Below, in pieces: positions 17,527 through 26,743 of a stretch of DNA of 64,000 bases. How positions within the stretch are numbered: position 1 is the first letter of the stretch; each line of letters opens with the position of its first letter. The stretch is from Clostridium sp. Marseille-P3244 (GTDB lineage: Bacteria; Bacillota; Clostridia; Lachnospirales; Lachnospiraceae). A model generated the notes under the pieces. That model had not been told where the DNA came from, ran no database searches, and was given only the letters and a program-made list of their open reading frames with translations. Both the position numbers and the translations under genes were made by a program. The stretch lies in the NCBI RefSeq assembly GCF_900120155.1, contig NZ_LT635549.1:1706688-1770687 (forward strand). Direction: 5' to 3'.

Positions 17527-18629
17527 AAAAGATATTGTTCGTGATCTATTCATATTCGCTGGGCGGGGGAGCAGAGAAAGTACTGAGTAATGTGGTAATG
17601 AATCTGGATTCTGGTAAATATGACATTACCATACAGCCATATGCCGATTACGGTGTGAAGGAAGAGGAGACTCCGTCCCATGTCAGGGTCTGTAAGGGGA
17701 TCGTTGACATGAATCAGGCAGGCAGACTGGAGAAAGGCCTGAAATATTTCCTGGTCCACTTTCTGCCGGGTATTCTGAGAAAGCGGTATATCCGCGATCA
17801 ATATGATCTGGAAATCTCCTTTAATTATCAGATTCCGTCTTTTCTGGTAAAGAAAACACCAGAGACAGGGGTGATAGAATGGAATCATGGGGATGTCTAT
17901 GATCTGAAAAATAAAAAAATCAAGCGGATGCTGCAGAAAAGAAGTTATCGAAAAGCAGACAGGATTGTGACCATATCCGAGAATACGAAGCAGTCGATAT
18001 GTGAGTTGTTCCCGGAATTTAAAGACAGGATAGAACTTATTTACAACGGAATAGATGTAGGACGGATTGAGCGGCTGGCGCAGCAGGAGGCTCCGGCTGC
18101 GCTTAGGGAACATTCGATTGTTTTTATCGGGAGGCTTGAGGAAGCGAAGCGTCCTCTGCTTTTGCTGGAAGTTATCAGGCGGATGCATCAGAATGGCAGA
18201 AAGATAAGTCTGTATTATCTGGGGCAGGGGGAACAAAAAGAAGAACTGCTTGAGAAGATCAAGGAGTGGGGGCTGGAGGAGTATGTTTTTTTGTTAGGAT
18301 ATCAGAAAAATCCATATTCTCTCATCAGGCAGAGCAAAGCGATCTGTATGATGTCCCGTTCGGAAGGGTTCCCAACCGTATTTATGGAAGGTTTGGCACT
18401 GGGCATCCCATTTGTCAGCAGCCCGGTAGGAGGGGTGAAAGAACTAAGTAACGGCGGCAGATGCGGTGTGATCGTAAATGATGTGGAAGAATGCCAGGAG
18501 GCCATAACAAATATCGTTTTTGATGAAGATACCAACAGAAGAATGAGAGAAGCATGCCGCCAGCATATTAAAAACTATACGATGGAAAAACAGAAGGAAA
18601 AGATCGAAGATCTGTTTGACAGATTATAA
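17523..18629 (+). CDS. Family 4 glycosyltransferase
   Basis: 368 residues, GT-B fold. The N-terminal SYSLGGGAEKVLSNVV glycine-rich acceptor loop and the C-terminal GT4 signature are present: VFIGRLEEAKRPLLLLEV, LLGYQKNPY and MMSRSEGFPTVFMEGLALG, which includes the E-x7-E pair. It uses a nucleotide sugar to extend a cytosolic lipid-linked oligosaccharide. It starts at GTG 17523 overlapping the previous stop (GTGA), preceded by GGAGG. It is followed after 12 bases by the flippase gene, consistent with one repeat-unit assembly operon. The sugar is not predictable. Confidence 0.88.
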   Translation: MKKILFVIYSYSLGGGAEKVLSNVVMNLDSGKYDITIQPYADYGVKEEETPSHVRVCKGIVDMNQAGRLEKGLKYFLVHFLPGILRKRYIRDQYDLEISFNYQIPSFLVKKTPETGVIEWNHGDVYDLKNKKIKRMLQKRSYRKADRIVTISENTKQSICELFPEFKDRIELIYNGIDVGRIERLAQQEAPAALREHSIVFIGRLEEAKRPLLLLEVIRRMHQNGRKISLYYLGQGEQKEELLEKIKEWGLEEYVFLLGYQKNPYSLIRQSKAICMMSRSEGFPTVFMEGLALGIPFVSSPVGGVKELSNGGRCGVIVNDVEECQEAITNIVFDEDTNRRMREACRQHIKNYTMEKQKEKIEDLFDRL

Positions 18630-18641
18630 GGTGGAGTATAG

Positions 18642-20096
18642 ATGAAGAAGAGAACGGTTGCAGAAAATTTGTTTTATAATATGCTTTATCAGGTGATTGT
18701 CACGATACTGCCTGTCATCACCACCCCATATACCGCAAGAGTGCTGGGGCTGCATGCAAACGGGATCCATTCTTTTACTGAGAGTATCGTAACCTATTTT
18801 ATTATTTTCGGATCACTGGGAACGTCACTGTACGGGATCAGGAAGGTGGCATATGTCAGAGAAAATGAAGAACAGCTGGCACAGACCACCATTGAGATTA
18901 TTTTGTTAAAACTAATCCTGATGGCAGGAACGCTGCTGGTCTATGTTCCTGTGCTGTGTATTGGTTCCGAGTATGCATATATCTATCGGATTCAGATCAT
19001 AAATATTGTGGCAAACGGGATAGATATATCCTGGTTTTACCAGGGCGTGGAAGATTTTAAAAAGGTTACCATCAGAAATCTGGTCGTAAAAGCTGTTTTT
19101 GTAGTTGCTTTATTCACAATGATCAGAAGCCCGGAAGACCTGTCAAAGTATGTATTTCTGATCGTGGCCAGCAGCCTGCTGGGCAACATTCTGATGCTGT
19201 ATTATCTTCCGCAGTATGTCAGACTGAAAATCCACGGCAGACTGCATCCGCTTTCTCATGTGAAAGGAAGTATACTTCTGTTCATTCCTCAGGTAATGAA
19301 CTATGTGTATGCCCTGCTGGACCGAAGCATGCTTGGCTGGATGACCCATACAGACAACGTAGGAATCTACGATCAGGCGCAGAGGCTGATCCGGATGATA
19401 ACAGCCATTCTGCAGTCTCTGGGGTATGTAATGATGGCCAGAGTGGCGAACCTGACCATGGCCAATGATGAAGAAGGGATCCGGCAGTACATACAGAAAT
19501 CCATCAATTTTACGATGTTTCTGGCCTGGCCGGCAATGTTTGGGGTGATCGGGGTAGCAGATGATTTTATTCCCCTGTTTTTAGGAGAAGAATATCTGGA
19601 TGTGGTTCCGATTTTAAAAATTTTAAGCGTTTTGATCCTGACAATGTCCCTGAACAGTATATTGGGAGTACAGATGCTGATCCCAATGGGAAAAGAGAAA
19701 GTATATGCGGCTGCGACAAGCACCGGAGCTGTGGTAAATGTGATCGTGAATATTGTTACGATCCCGCTTTTCGGTACTGTAGGAGCATGTATTTCATCCC
19801 TGGCGGCAGAGACGGCAGTATTCCTGATCTCATATTTTAATCTGAGAAAAATGATCGATCCCATCCGGGTGATTAAGACCAATTTCCCGGTGATTGTTTC
19901 ATCTCTTGTCATGTATGGGGCGGTAAGGCTGATATCAATGGCCCAGATCAATATCATTGTGAAACTGGGGCTGGAGGTCATTGTTGGAGGAGGCCTCTAT
20001 ATGTTGTTAATGCTGATCACCAGAAATGAGATCCTGTTGATCATTATGGATAAAGTCGGAAATTATCTGAAAAGGCTGACAGGAAGAAAAATGTAA
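18642..20096 (+). CDS. Wzx-type polysaccharide flippase
   Basis: 484 residues with about fourteen hydrophobic segments, starting NLFYNMLYQVIVTILPVITT and PYTARVLG, the typical N-terminus of the Wzx/RfbX branch of the MOP exporter superfamily. Further markers are SWFYQGVEDFKKVTIRN and LDRSMLGWMTHTDNVGIYD. It moves undecaprenyl-diphosphate-linked repeat units across the membrane. The RBS is AAGGTGGAG. Length is normal and no disruption is seen. Its presence with polymerase-like proteins and an initiating transferase argues for a Wzx/Wzy-dependent pathway rather than an ABC exporter. Confidence 0.9.
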   Translation: MKKRTVAENLFYNMLYQVIVTILPVITTPYTARVLGLHANGIHSFTESIVTYFIIFGSLGTSLYGIRKVAYVRENEEQLAQTTIEIILLKLILMAGTLLVYVPVLCIGSEYAYIYRIQIINIVANGIDISWFYQGVEDFKKVTIRNLVVKAVFVVALFTMIRSPEDLSKYVFLIVASSLLGNILMLYYLPQYVRLKIHGRLHPLSHVKGSILLFIPQVMNYVYALLDRSMLGWMTHTDNVGIYDQAQRLIRMITAILQSLGYVMMARVANLTMANDEEGIRQYIQKSINFTMFLAWPAMFGVIGVADDFIPLFLGEEYLDVVPILKILSVLILTMSLNSILGVQMLIPMGKEKVYAAATSTGAVVNVIVNIVTIPLFGTVGACISSLAAETAVFLISYFNLRKMIDPIRVIKTNFPVIVSSLVMYGAVRLISMAQINIIVKLGLEVIVGGGLYMLLMLITRNEILLIIMDKVGNYLKRLTGRKM

Positions 20097-20125
20097 TGGC
20101 AGACAGTAAGTGCCGGGGAGGAAAA

Positions 20126-21097
20126 ATGAAGGTCAGTTTAATCATTCCAGTGTATAACGTCGAAAAATTTTTAGTAAAATGTCTTGATTCGGTGGAAAAG
20201 CAGACATATAAAGATCTGGAGGTCATTATTGTAAATGACGGCAGTACAGACGGGTGTTTAAAGATCATTGAGGATTATGTTGGAAGGAATCCCCATTTTT
20301 GCTGCTATTCCATAGAAAACCGCGGTCTTGGAGGCGCGCGGAATTATGGCATCAGCAAGGCAGAGGGAGACTATATTTTTTTCCTGGACAGTGATGATTA
20401 TATATCGCCGGACTGCATAGAGAAATTGACCGACAGGGCAAAAAAGGACGGAAGTGATATTGTAATCTGTAATAATTATGATGTCAGGGAAGACGGCAGG
20501 ATTATTCTGGCATACAAAAATATTTACAGGAAGAATCCTACTACGATATATGATGAGCATGAGCTTTTGTTCAATCGTGTCAGCGCGTGGGGAAAGCTGT
20601 ATAAAAAAGAGCTTTTTGACGGTCTGGAGTTTATAAGCCGGGAATGGTACGAGGACATGCGTCTTATCCCCAAAATCTATCTGAGAGCGCGGAAGATCTC
20701 CTATGTTGACGAGTCCCTGGTTTATTATGTCCAGAGAAAGGGATCGATCATGAATAATCCAAATCTGGAAAAAAATCTTGCCATCGCGGATACATTTGAT
20801 GATCTGATCAGTTATTATAAGGCGGAGGGAGTTTATCCGATATTCAAAAACGAGCTGGAATTTCTTGTGATCGAACATATCGCGATCGCGGGACTTGGCC
20901 GTGTGGCCCGGGGAGGAAAAAGAGGAAGGCCGGTTCTTAGCAGGATGGAGGAGTATCTGGATACTTTCACGGATTTGTATGATAATCCTTATATGAATTC
21001 TCTGGCCAGAAACAGAAGAATCGTTCTATACTGCAACCGCAGAAAATGGTACGGGCTGACCCGCATTTTCCTGAATATAAAAAGTTTGATGAAATAA
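20126..21097 (+). CDS. Family 2 glycosyltransferase
   Basis: About 323 residues, GT-A fold: VSLIIPVYNVEKFL, VIIVNDGSTDG, NRGLGGARNYGIS and the metal-binding FFLDSDDYIS, then WYEDMRLIPKIY. It transfers a sugar to the growing repeat unit in the cytosol. ATG 20126 is chosen because GGGGAGG lies directly before it; the frame is also open from ATG 20096, which merely overlaps the flippase stop and lacks an RBS. It is the last gene before a new promoter at 21148. The basic C-terminus suggests peripheral membrane association. Confidence 0.88.
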   Translation: MKVSLIIPVYNVEKFLVKCLDSVEKQTYKDLEVIIVNDGSTDGCLKIIEDYVGRNPHFCCYSIENRGLGGARNYGISKAEGDYIFFLDSDDYISPDCIEKLTDRAKKDGSDIVICNNYDVREDGRIILAYKNIYRKNPTTIYDEHELLFNRVSAWGKLYKKELFDGLEFISREWYEDMRLIPKIYLRARKISYVDESLVYYVQRKGSIMNNPNLEKNLAIADTFDDLISYYKAEGVYPIFKNELEFLVIEHIAIAGLGRVARGGKRGRPVLSRMEEYLDTFTDLYDNPYMNSLARNRRIVLYCNRRKWYGLTRIFLNIKSLMK

Positions 21098-21147
21098 CAT
21101 ACATGGGGACAAAATAGATGACAGGACAATAGGAAATACCCGGGCAG

Positions 21148-21176
21148 TTGTATTATTTTACAAAATTTGATATAAT
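21148..21176 (+). promoter_or_regulatory. Sigma-A-type promoter for second polysaccharide block
   Basis: TTGTAT (21148-21153), a 17-base spacer and a perfect TATAAT (21171-21176) lie 44 bases before the sugar transferase start. It gives the initiating transferase and following genes their own transcription start within the larger locus. Confidence 0.7.
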
Positions 21177-21220
21177 ACACCTATTGTTTAAAAAGTGATG
21201 AAAATCATGAGGTACCATTT

Positions 21221-22573
21221 ATGGATAGAAATAAGAATCTGGAACAATACAAGAGGATTATAAGGGCTGTTGCGGCTCTTATCGTGATTATCTGTACGGT
21301 ATTGATCTTTCTGGCTATATGGAGAGGTTATTACAATATAAGAGTGGTGTTCCCGTTTTACTACAAAGGTCACTGGATGATAGCGGCTGTATATATGATT
21401 TTTGTGATTCTGTTCATGTATATTTACGGAGGTCTGAAATTCGGATATCTGAAATGTTCCAGTATTATACTGTCCCAGGTGCTTGCGGTAATCTGTGCCA
21501 ATGTGATGGCTTATCTGGAAATTGTGCTTCTGGCGGCAAAATTTGTCTCTATCGTACCCATTTTTTACATGACGCTTATCGATATAATGGTAATCGTCAT
21601 TCTGACCAATGCGATTTCATTTATTTTTAAAAAACTGTTTCCTCCTAGAGAGATGCTTCTTCTGTACGAAGATTATGAACCGGACAGTTTTTTGCGGAAA
21701 ATGAATGTACGTGATGACCGGTACCGGTTAAAAGATACCTTGTGTATTCACGGGCTTTCAGAAGAGGAGTTAAAGAAGATTATTACATCCTATGATGCGA
21801 TCCTGATCTACGACGTACATTCCGAGAAGCGGAACAGGCTTCTGAAACTATGTTATGCAGAATCTGTCAGAGTATATACAACTCCAAAGATTTCAGATAT
21901 ATTGATCAAGAGCGCGGATGATATTCATCTGTTTGATTCGCCTCTTTTCCTGATGAGGAACACCGGGCTGTCTTTCGAGCAGAAGGTAGTAAAAAGGGTT
22001 ATGGATATTGTAGTTTCTTCCATTGTTCTTATAGTTACATCTCCGATCATGCTTATCGTTGCCCTTGCCATAAAGCTTTATGACGGGGGGCCGGTTATGT
22101 TCCGGCAGGACAGATGCACGATTGGCGGAAAGGTATTCAGGATCCATAAATTCCGCAGTATGATCGTAGACGCTGAAAAAGGCGGACAGGTTATTCCGGC
22201 AACGGATAATGATCCGCGGATCACGCCGGTCGGAAAGATCATCCGGCAGACACGTATTGATGAGCTCCCGCAGATGATCGATATCCTGCAGGGAAATATG
22301 AGCATCGTAGGGCCGAGACCGGAGCGGGTGGAGCATGTACAGGCATATACGGAGGATATTCCGGAATTTAAATACAGGCTGAAAGTTAAAGGCGGCCTGA
22401 CAGGTTACGCCCAGATCTATGGCAAATATAACACGACCGCTTATGATAAACTGAAGCTGGATCTGATGTATATACAGAATTATTCGCTGCGTCTTGATAT
22501 CAGACTGATTTTTATGACGGTAAAAATCATGTTTATGAAAGAAAGTACGGAAGGATTTGAAAAAGAAAAATAG
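21221..22573 (+). CDS. Initiating polyprenyl glycosylphosphotransferase
   Basis: 450 residues. Four N-terminal membrane helices lead to a cytosolic linker and, from about residue 245, the bacterial sugar transferase domain: VVKRVMDIVVSSIVLIV (membrane anchor), GGPVMFRQDRCTIGG, RIHKFRSMIVDAE, RQTRIDELPQMIDILQG, MSIVGPRPERVEHV and KGGLTGYAQIYGKY. It belongs to the WbaP/WcaJ/CpsE type, which starts repeat-unit synthesis by moving a sugar-1-phosphate to undecaprenyl phosphate. It starts at ATG 21221 behind GAGG and its own promoter. A hairpin terminator follows at 22587, so downstream expression may depend on read-through. Confidence 0.92.
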   Translation: MDRNKNLEQYKRIIRAVAALIVIICTVLIFLAIWRGYYNIRVVFPFYYKGHWMIAAVYMIFVILFMYIYGGLKFGYLKCSSIILSQVLAVICANVMAYLEIVLLAAKFVSIVPIFYMTLIDIMVIVILTNAISFIFKKLFPPREMLLLYEDYEPDSFLRKMNVRDDRYRLKDTLCIHGLSEEELKKIITSYDAILIYDVHSEKRNRLLKLCYAESVRVYTTPKISDILIKSADDIHLFDSPLFLMRNTGLSFEQKVVKRVMDIVVSSIVLIVTSPIMLIVALAIKLYDGGPVMFRQDRCTIGGKVFRIHKFRSMIVDAEKGGQVIPATDNDPRITPVGKIIRQTRIDELPQMIDILQGNMSIVGPRPERVEHVQAYTEDIPEFKYRLKVKGGLTGYAQIYGKYNTTAYDKLKLDLMYIQNYSLRLDIRLIFMTVKIMFMKESTEGFEKEK

Positions 22574-22586
22574 AAGGCCGGAAATG

Positions 22587-22634
22587 AAATAGTAGATGTT
22601 TATATGAAGGACATATAGATTTCTACTATTTTTT
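22587..22634 (+). terminator. Intrinsic terminator after sugar transferase
   Basis: AAATAGTAGA (22587-22596) pairs with TCTACTATTT, and an inner TATATG/CATATA stem closes around an AAGGA loop, followed by a T-run. It stands only 25 bases before the next gene of the same direction, so it probably reduces rather than blocks read-through. Confidence 0.75.
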
Positions 22635-22658
22635 CTGAGCAGGATGAAGGGGAAGATC

Positions 22659-23381
22659 ATGATCGCATATTTCAACAAAATATACACAAAAGGCAGTGAG
22701 TGTTTCGACAGAGATCTGGATGGGTATGTACAGAATGCAAGTAAGAAATTTATCATAACAGCAAATCCGGAAACTCTGATGATCGGCAGGTCAGATCCGG
22801 AGTTTGACAACATTCTGAAAAGAAAGGATGTTACGATCGTGCCGGACGGTATTGGAGTGGTAAAAGCGGGACATCTTCTGGGGAAAAAGATAGCGGGCCG
22901 TGTCACAGGTGTGGAGATCGCCAGAACACTTTTTTCGCTGGCAGATCAATATGAAAAGAGCATCTATCTTTTTGGAGCAAAGAAGGAAGTCCTGCATAAG
23001 CTGGTGAAGAAGATCAGAGAAGAATATCCCCGGGCGGTCATTGCAGGCGCGCAGGACGGATATGTCAGGGACAGGGACAAGGTCTTCGAAGATATCCTGG
23101 AGAAGCAGCCGGATATCGTTCTGGTCGCTCTGGGTATTCCTTATCAGGAACTGCTGATCGGGAAATATTTTGACAGATTCAAGAAAGGAATATTTGTGGG
23201 GGTGGGAGGCTCTTTTGATGTGCTCAGCGGTACGAAGAAACGGGCGCCCAAGATCTTTATAAAACTGAATCTGGAATGGCTTTACAGGATCACTACAGAA
23301 CCGAAGCGGATCGGGAGATTCTGCAGGAGCAATATAAAATTTCTATTCGAGATTATTACGATCAGAATAAAGCGGAGGTAG
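22659..23381 (+). CDS. WecG/TagA/CpsF family glycosyltransferase (GT26)
   Basis: About 240 residues. Family markers in order: FIITANPETLMIGRS, IVPDGIGVVKAG, RVTGVEIARTLF, YLFGAKKEV, VALGIPYQE, GVGGSFDVLSGTKKRAP and LEWLYRITTEPKRIGR. GT26 members such as TagA transfer N-acetylmannosamine, and WecG ManNAcA, to lipid-linked GlcNAc. The next gene encodes UDP-GlcNAc 2-epimerase, which makes UDP-ManNAc, so a ManNAc residue in the polymer is a strong inference. ATG 22659 follows GGGGAAG at good spacing and is preferred over ATG 22644. Confidence 0.9.
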   Translation: MIAYFNKIYTKGSECFDRDLDGYVQNASKKFIITANPETLMIGRSDPEFDNILKRKDVTIVPDGIGVVKAGHLLGKKIAGRVTGVEIARTLFSLADQYEKSIYLFGAKKEVLHKLVKKIREEYPRAVIAGAQDGYVRDRDKVFEDILEKQPDIVLVALGIPYQELLIGKYFDRFKKGIFVGVGGSFDVLSGTKKRAPKIFIKLNLEWLYRITTEPKRIGRFCRSNIKFLFEIITIRIKRR

Positions 23382-23389
23382 AAAGACAA

Positions 23390-24505
23390 ATGATCAAAGT
23401 AATGACAGTATTCGGCACCCGTCCGGAGGCGATTAAAATGGCGCCCCTTGTAAAAGAACTAAAAGGGAGAAAAGAAATCGAGACGATCGTGTGTGTGACG
23501 GCCCAGCACAGACAGATGCTGGATCAGGTGCTGAACGCATTTGAAATCCGGCCGGATTATGATCTGGATATCATGCAGCAGGGCCAGACCCTCTCAGAGA
23601 TTACAACAAGAGCTCTGTGTGGCCTGGAAGAAGTGATCCGGAAAGAAAAGCCGGATATCGTCCTTGTCCATGGGGATACCTCCACAACATTCGCCGGAGC
23701 GCTTGCAGCCTTTTATGCGCAGACGGCGGTAGGGCATGTGGAGGCAGGCCTGAGGACATATAATAAGTATTCCCCGTACCCGGAGGAGATGAACCGGCAG
23801 ATGGTGGGAGTGCTGGCGGACATGCATTTTGCGCCGACAGAAAAAAGTGCCGAAAATCTTCGCAGGGAAGGAAAAGATGAGAAAAATATTTATATTACAG
23901 GAAACACGGCCATTGATGCCATGAAGCATACGGTCTGTGACGAGTATGACCACGAGGTCTTAAAGTGGGCAGAGGGGAGCAGGCTGATCCTGCTCACCGC
24001 ACACAGGAGAGAAAACCTTGGGGAGCCCATGTATCACATCTTTCGGGCCATCAAGAGGATTGTGGATGAATTTGAAGATGTCAAGGTAGTTTATCCGATC
24101 CATCTGAATCCGGTGGTGAGGAAGATCGCGGGGGAAGTATTAGGTGACTGTGACAGGATCCGTCTGATCGAACCGCTGGAGGTGGTGGATTTCCATAATT
24201 TCCAGAACAGATCTTATCTGATCCTGACGGACAGTGGAGGAATCCAGGAAGAAGCTCCGTCTCTGGGAAAGCCGGTTCTTGTGCTGAGAGATACCACGGA
24301 GCGCCCGGAAGGTATCGAGGCAGGTACATTAAAACTGGCAGGAACAGAGGAAGAGACGATCTACCGTATGACAAAAGAACTGCTTGTAAATGAGCATATG
24401 TACAGAGAAATGAGCCATGCCTCAAATCCTTATGGAGACGGGGAGGCCAGCCGGCGTATTGCGGATGCTATCATAGAAAGGTTTTCAGCAAACGGGGAAG
24501 TTTGA
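23390..24505 (+). CDS. wecB: UDP-N-acetylglucosamine 2-epimerase (non-hydrolysing)
   Basis: About 371 residues, the family's normal length. It converts UDP-GlcNAc to UDP-ManNAc in the cytosol. Diagnostic segments: VFGTRPEAIKMAPLV, VHGDTSTTFAGALAA, GHVEAGLRTYNKYSPYPEE, NRQMVGVLADMHFAPT, LLTAHRRENLGEP and LILTDSGGIQEEAPSLGKP. ATG 23390 is chosen, with GGAGG 11 bases upstream; the frame extends back to 23276 inside the previous gene, but that extension has no family similarity. It lies 8 bases after the GT26 gene, supporting coupled synthesis and use of ManNAc. The following glycosyltransferase overlaps its stop. Confidence 0.95.
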   Translation: MIKVMTVFGTRPEAIKMAPLVKELKGRKEIETIVCVTAQHRQMLDQVLNAFEIRPDYDLDIMQQGQTLSEITTRALCGLEEVIRKEKPDIVLVHGDTSTTFAGALAAFYAQTAVGHVEAGLRTYNKYSPYPEEMNRQMVGVLADMHFAPTEKSAENLRREGKDEKNIYITGNTAIDAMKHTVCDEYDHEVLKWAEGSRLILLTAHRRENLGEPMYHIFRAIKRIVDEFEDVKVVYPIHLNPVVRKIAGEVLGDCDRIRLIEPLEVVDFHNFQNRSYLILTDSGGIQEEAPSLGKPVLVLRDTTERPEGIEAGTLKLAGTEEETIYRMTKELLVNEHMYREMSHASNPYGDGEASRRIADAIIERFSANGEV

Positions 24506-25641
24506 TGGATAATAAAAATAAGAAAATATATATCACGTGTCTGCACCTGCGGCACGGAGGCGTGGAGATGGCGATCACTCTGCTGGCAAATGCGCTGGTG
24601 GAACGGGAATATGATGTGGAGATCCTCTGTCTGTATGATCTGGGACAGCCGGCATATGACCTGGATCCCCGGGTACGGGTTATCTATCTGACGGATGTAA
24701 AGCCCAACAGGGAAGCATTTCTTCAGGCATTAAAAAGAAAGAATATTGTCCGAATCCTGAGAGAAGGCTTCAGGGCCTGCCGGGTGCTTTATCTGAAAAA
24801 GAGCAAAATGAAAAAGGCAATCCGGTCGATCCGCACCGGGACGATCATCTCCACCAGGAATGAACATTCTGTTCTGCTGTCGAAATATGGACAGAAAGGC
24901 GTCAAAAAGATTGCGCAGCTGCACCATGACCATGAATTTTCAGAAAAGCTGCTGAAAGATTTCAGATCTCATTTTACCAATATTGATTTTTTTGTTTTAC
25001 TGACTGAGGAGATGAAAGAAGAGCTGGAGAAGATCATGGCAGACAATCACCATACGAAGCTTCTGGCTATTCCGCATTTTCTGCCGGAGATGAAAGAATA
25101 TGCAAAGAAGGACAGAGAAGATCAGGTGGTCGCTGTGGGGAGGCTGCATGAGGAAAAGGGCTTTCTAAGGCTTATAGATCTGTGGGCACAGATTCCGGAG
25201 AAACAGGACTGGATTTTGAAGATTATAGGCGACGGAGAACAGAGAGACAGTCTTAAAGAACGGATCCGGGAACTGGGAGTAGAAGAAAGCGTGGTCCTGG
25301 CCGGTCCGATGGACCATGATAACGTGATGACAGAGATGGGAAAGTCAAGAATCTATGCCATGACTTCCAGGACAGAAGCATTTGGTTTTGTGCTGCTGGA
25401 GGCAATGCATGCCGGACTTCCCATCATTGCGTATGATGTGAGGATGGGACCCCGGGCGGTGATCAGAAATGATGAGAACGGTTATCTCATACCTGATGGC
25501 GACGAGAAAAAATTTATAGAAAGCATGACAGCGCTGATGCATGACAAAGAGAAGAATGAAAGAATGTCCGAACAGTCAAAATATATGTCAAAGCAGTTTA
25601 CTGAAGAGGCTGTCATACAAAAATGGATCAATATACTTTAA
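24505..25641 (+). CDS. Family 4 glycosyltransferase
   Basis: About 378 residues. N-terminal LRHGGVEMAITLLANAL is the acceptor-side glycine loop; the C-terminal half has AVGRLHEEKGFLRLIDL, IIGDGEQRDSLKERI and SRTEAFGFVLLEAMHAG (E-x7-E), then PRAVIRNDENGYL. It adds a sugar to the cytosolic repeat unit. ATG 24505 overlaps the wecB stop by one base with GGGGAAG upstream; a TTG at 24502 is one codon earlier in frame. It overlaps nothing downstream except the untranslated start region of the sulfotransferase-like gene. Confidence 0.88.
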   Translation: MDNKNKKIYITCLHLRHGGVEMAITLLANALVEREYDVEILCLYDLGQPAYDLDPRVRVIYLTDVKPNREAFLQALKRKNIVRILREGFRACRVLYLKKSKMKKAIRSIRTGTIISTRNEHSVLLSKYGQKGVKKIAQLHHDHEFSEKLLKDFRSHFTNIDFFVLLTEEMKEELEKIMADNHHTKLLAIPHFLPEMKEYAKKDREDQVVAVGRLHEEKGFLRLIDLWAQIPEKQDWILKIIGDGEQRDSLKERIRELGVEESVVLAGPMDHDNVMTEMGKSRIYAMTSRTEAFGFVLLEAMHAGLPIIAYDVRMGPRAVIRNDENGYLIPDGDEKKFIESMTALMHDKEKNERMSEQSKYMSKQFTEEAVIQKWINIL

Positions 25642-25661
25642 AACAGATCAGAGGGAAAAAT

Positions 25662-26717
25662 ATGGAAAATAAGAAAAAAATTATCATTCCGACAGGATAT
25701 ATGGGATCAGGTTCTTCCGCCATCACGGATCTGTTCAGTGAGATTGACGGAGTCAATGCGAGCAGAGGTACTTTTGAATACGTTTTTATGCATTGTCCCA
25801 ATGGGATTTTTGATCTGGAAGATAAACTTCTGACGGGGAATAATGCAGTAAGGAGTGATGAGGCGCTCCATTCTTTTGCAGCTACGATGAAACAGCTGTA
25901 TGACAAGAAATACTGGTGGGTGGGCCATTATAATGTCAACGTTGGTCCCGATTTCTGGAAGGTTACCCAGGAGTATATCAATGAACTGATTGAATTTGTG
26001 CCTGATTTTTACTGGTATTATCAGGAAAATGTCACTTGGAAGATGGTTCCCAGGCTGATCGTAAAACGGATCGTGAGGATCCTGACAGGCGGCAAGGTCA
26101 ATCTTTCTAAGGTCCTGTCGTATTCGCCGATGTGGCTGTCATTTATCACGGCAGACAGATTTTATGAGGTGACACAGCAGTACATCTATCGGCTGATGGA
26201 TATGCTGGGGCTGGGAAAAGAATCGATTGTCCTGGATCAGCTCCTGCTTCCGTTTAATCTTTACCGCATGGAGAACTATTTCAAAGATGACGCGGAAGTT
26301 TTTGTTGTCGAGCGGGACCCCAGAGATGTATTTATCAGCAATAAATATTTCTGGGCAAAACAGGATGCCACAGTTCCGTATCCGACGGATGTCAGAAAAT
26401 TCTGTGATTATTACGGAAGGATCCGGCGGATGGAAAAACCTACGGATAATCCACATGTACACAGGGTCAGATTTGAGGATCTGATCTATAACTACGAGGA
26501 AACTGTGGGCCGGATTTTCGACTCTCTGGGATGGGACCAGAAGACTCATACGAGGAAAAAGGAGATGTTTGTACCAGAACGGTCCATCAACAATACGCAG
26601 CTGTTCCTGCAGAATGACGCTTATCGGGAGGAAAGCGAAGTCATCGCTTCAGAACTGAGCGATTATATCTATTCCTTCCCATATGAGATCCGTCATAACG
26701 CAAAGGAAGTTTTCTGA
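25662..26717 (+). CDS. Sulfotransferase-like P-loop protein
   Basis: About 351 residues. The N-terminus IIIPTGYMGSGSSAITDLF resembles the 5'-phosphosulfate-binding loop of PAPS-dependent sulfotransferases, and VFVVERDPRDVFISNKY matches the 3'-phosphate-binding segment with Arg and Ser. HRVRFEDLIYNYEETV and IFDSLGW complete the family pattern. It would sulfate a sugar hydroxyl of the polymer using PAPS, but no PAPS synthesis genes are in the window. ATG 25662 follows GAGGG and is preferred to ATG 25623, which lies inside the upstream gene. The substrate is unknown and other P-loop functions are not excluded. Confidence 0.72.
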   Translation: MENKKKIIIPTGYMGSGSSAITDLFSEIDGVNASRGTFEYVFMHCPNGIFDLEDKLLTGNNAVRSDEALHSFAATMKQLYDKKYWWVGHYNVNVGPDFWKVTQEYINELIEFVPDFYWYYQENVTWKMVPRLIVKRIVRILTGGKVNLSKVLSYSPMWLSFITADRFYEVTQQYIYRLMDMLGLGKESIVLDQLLLPFNLYRMENYFKDDAEVFVVERDPRDVFISNKYFWAKQDATVPYPTDVRKFCDYYGRIRRMEKPTDNPHVHRVRFEDLIYNYEETVGRIFDSLGWDQKTHTRKKEMFVPERSINNTQLFLQNDAYREESEVIASELSDYIYSFPYEIRHNAKEVF

Positions 26718-26743
26718 GTATAACAATATAAGGATTCAGAACA

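Noticed and set aside
23276-23389. 38-residue N-terminal extension of the UDP-GlcNAc 2-epimerase
   Set aside because: It overlaps the GT26 gene, lacks an RBS and extends beyond the conserved family start at VFGTRPEAIK.
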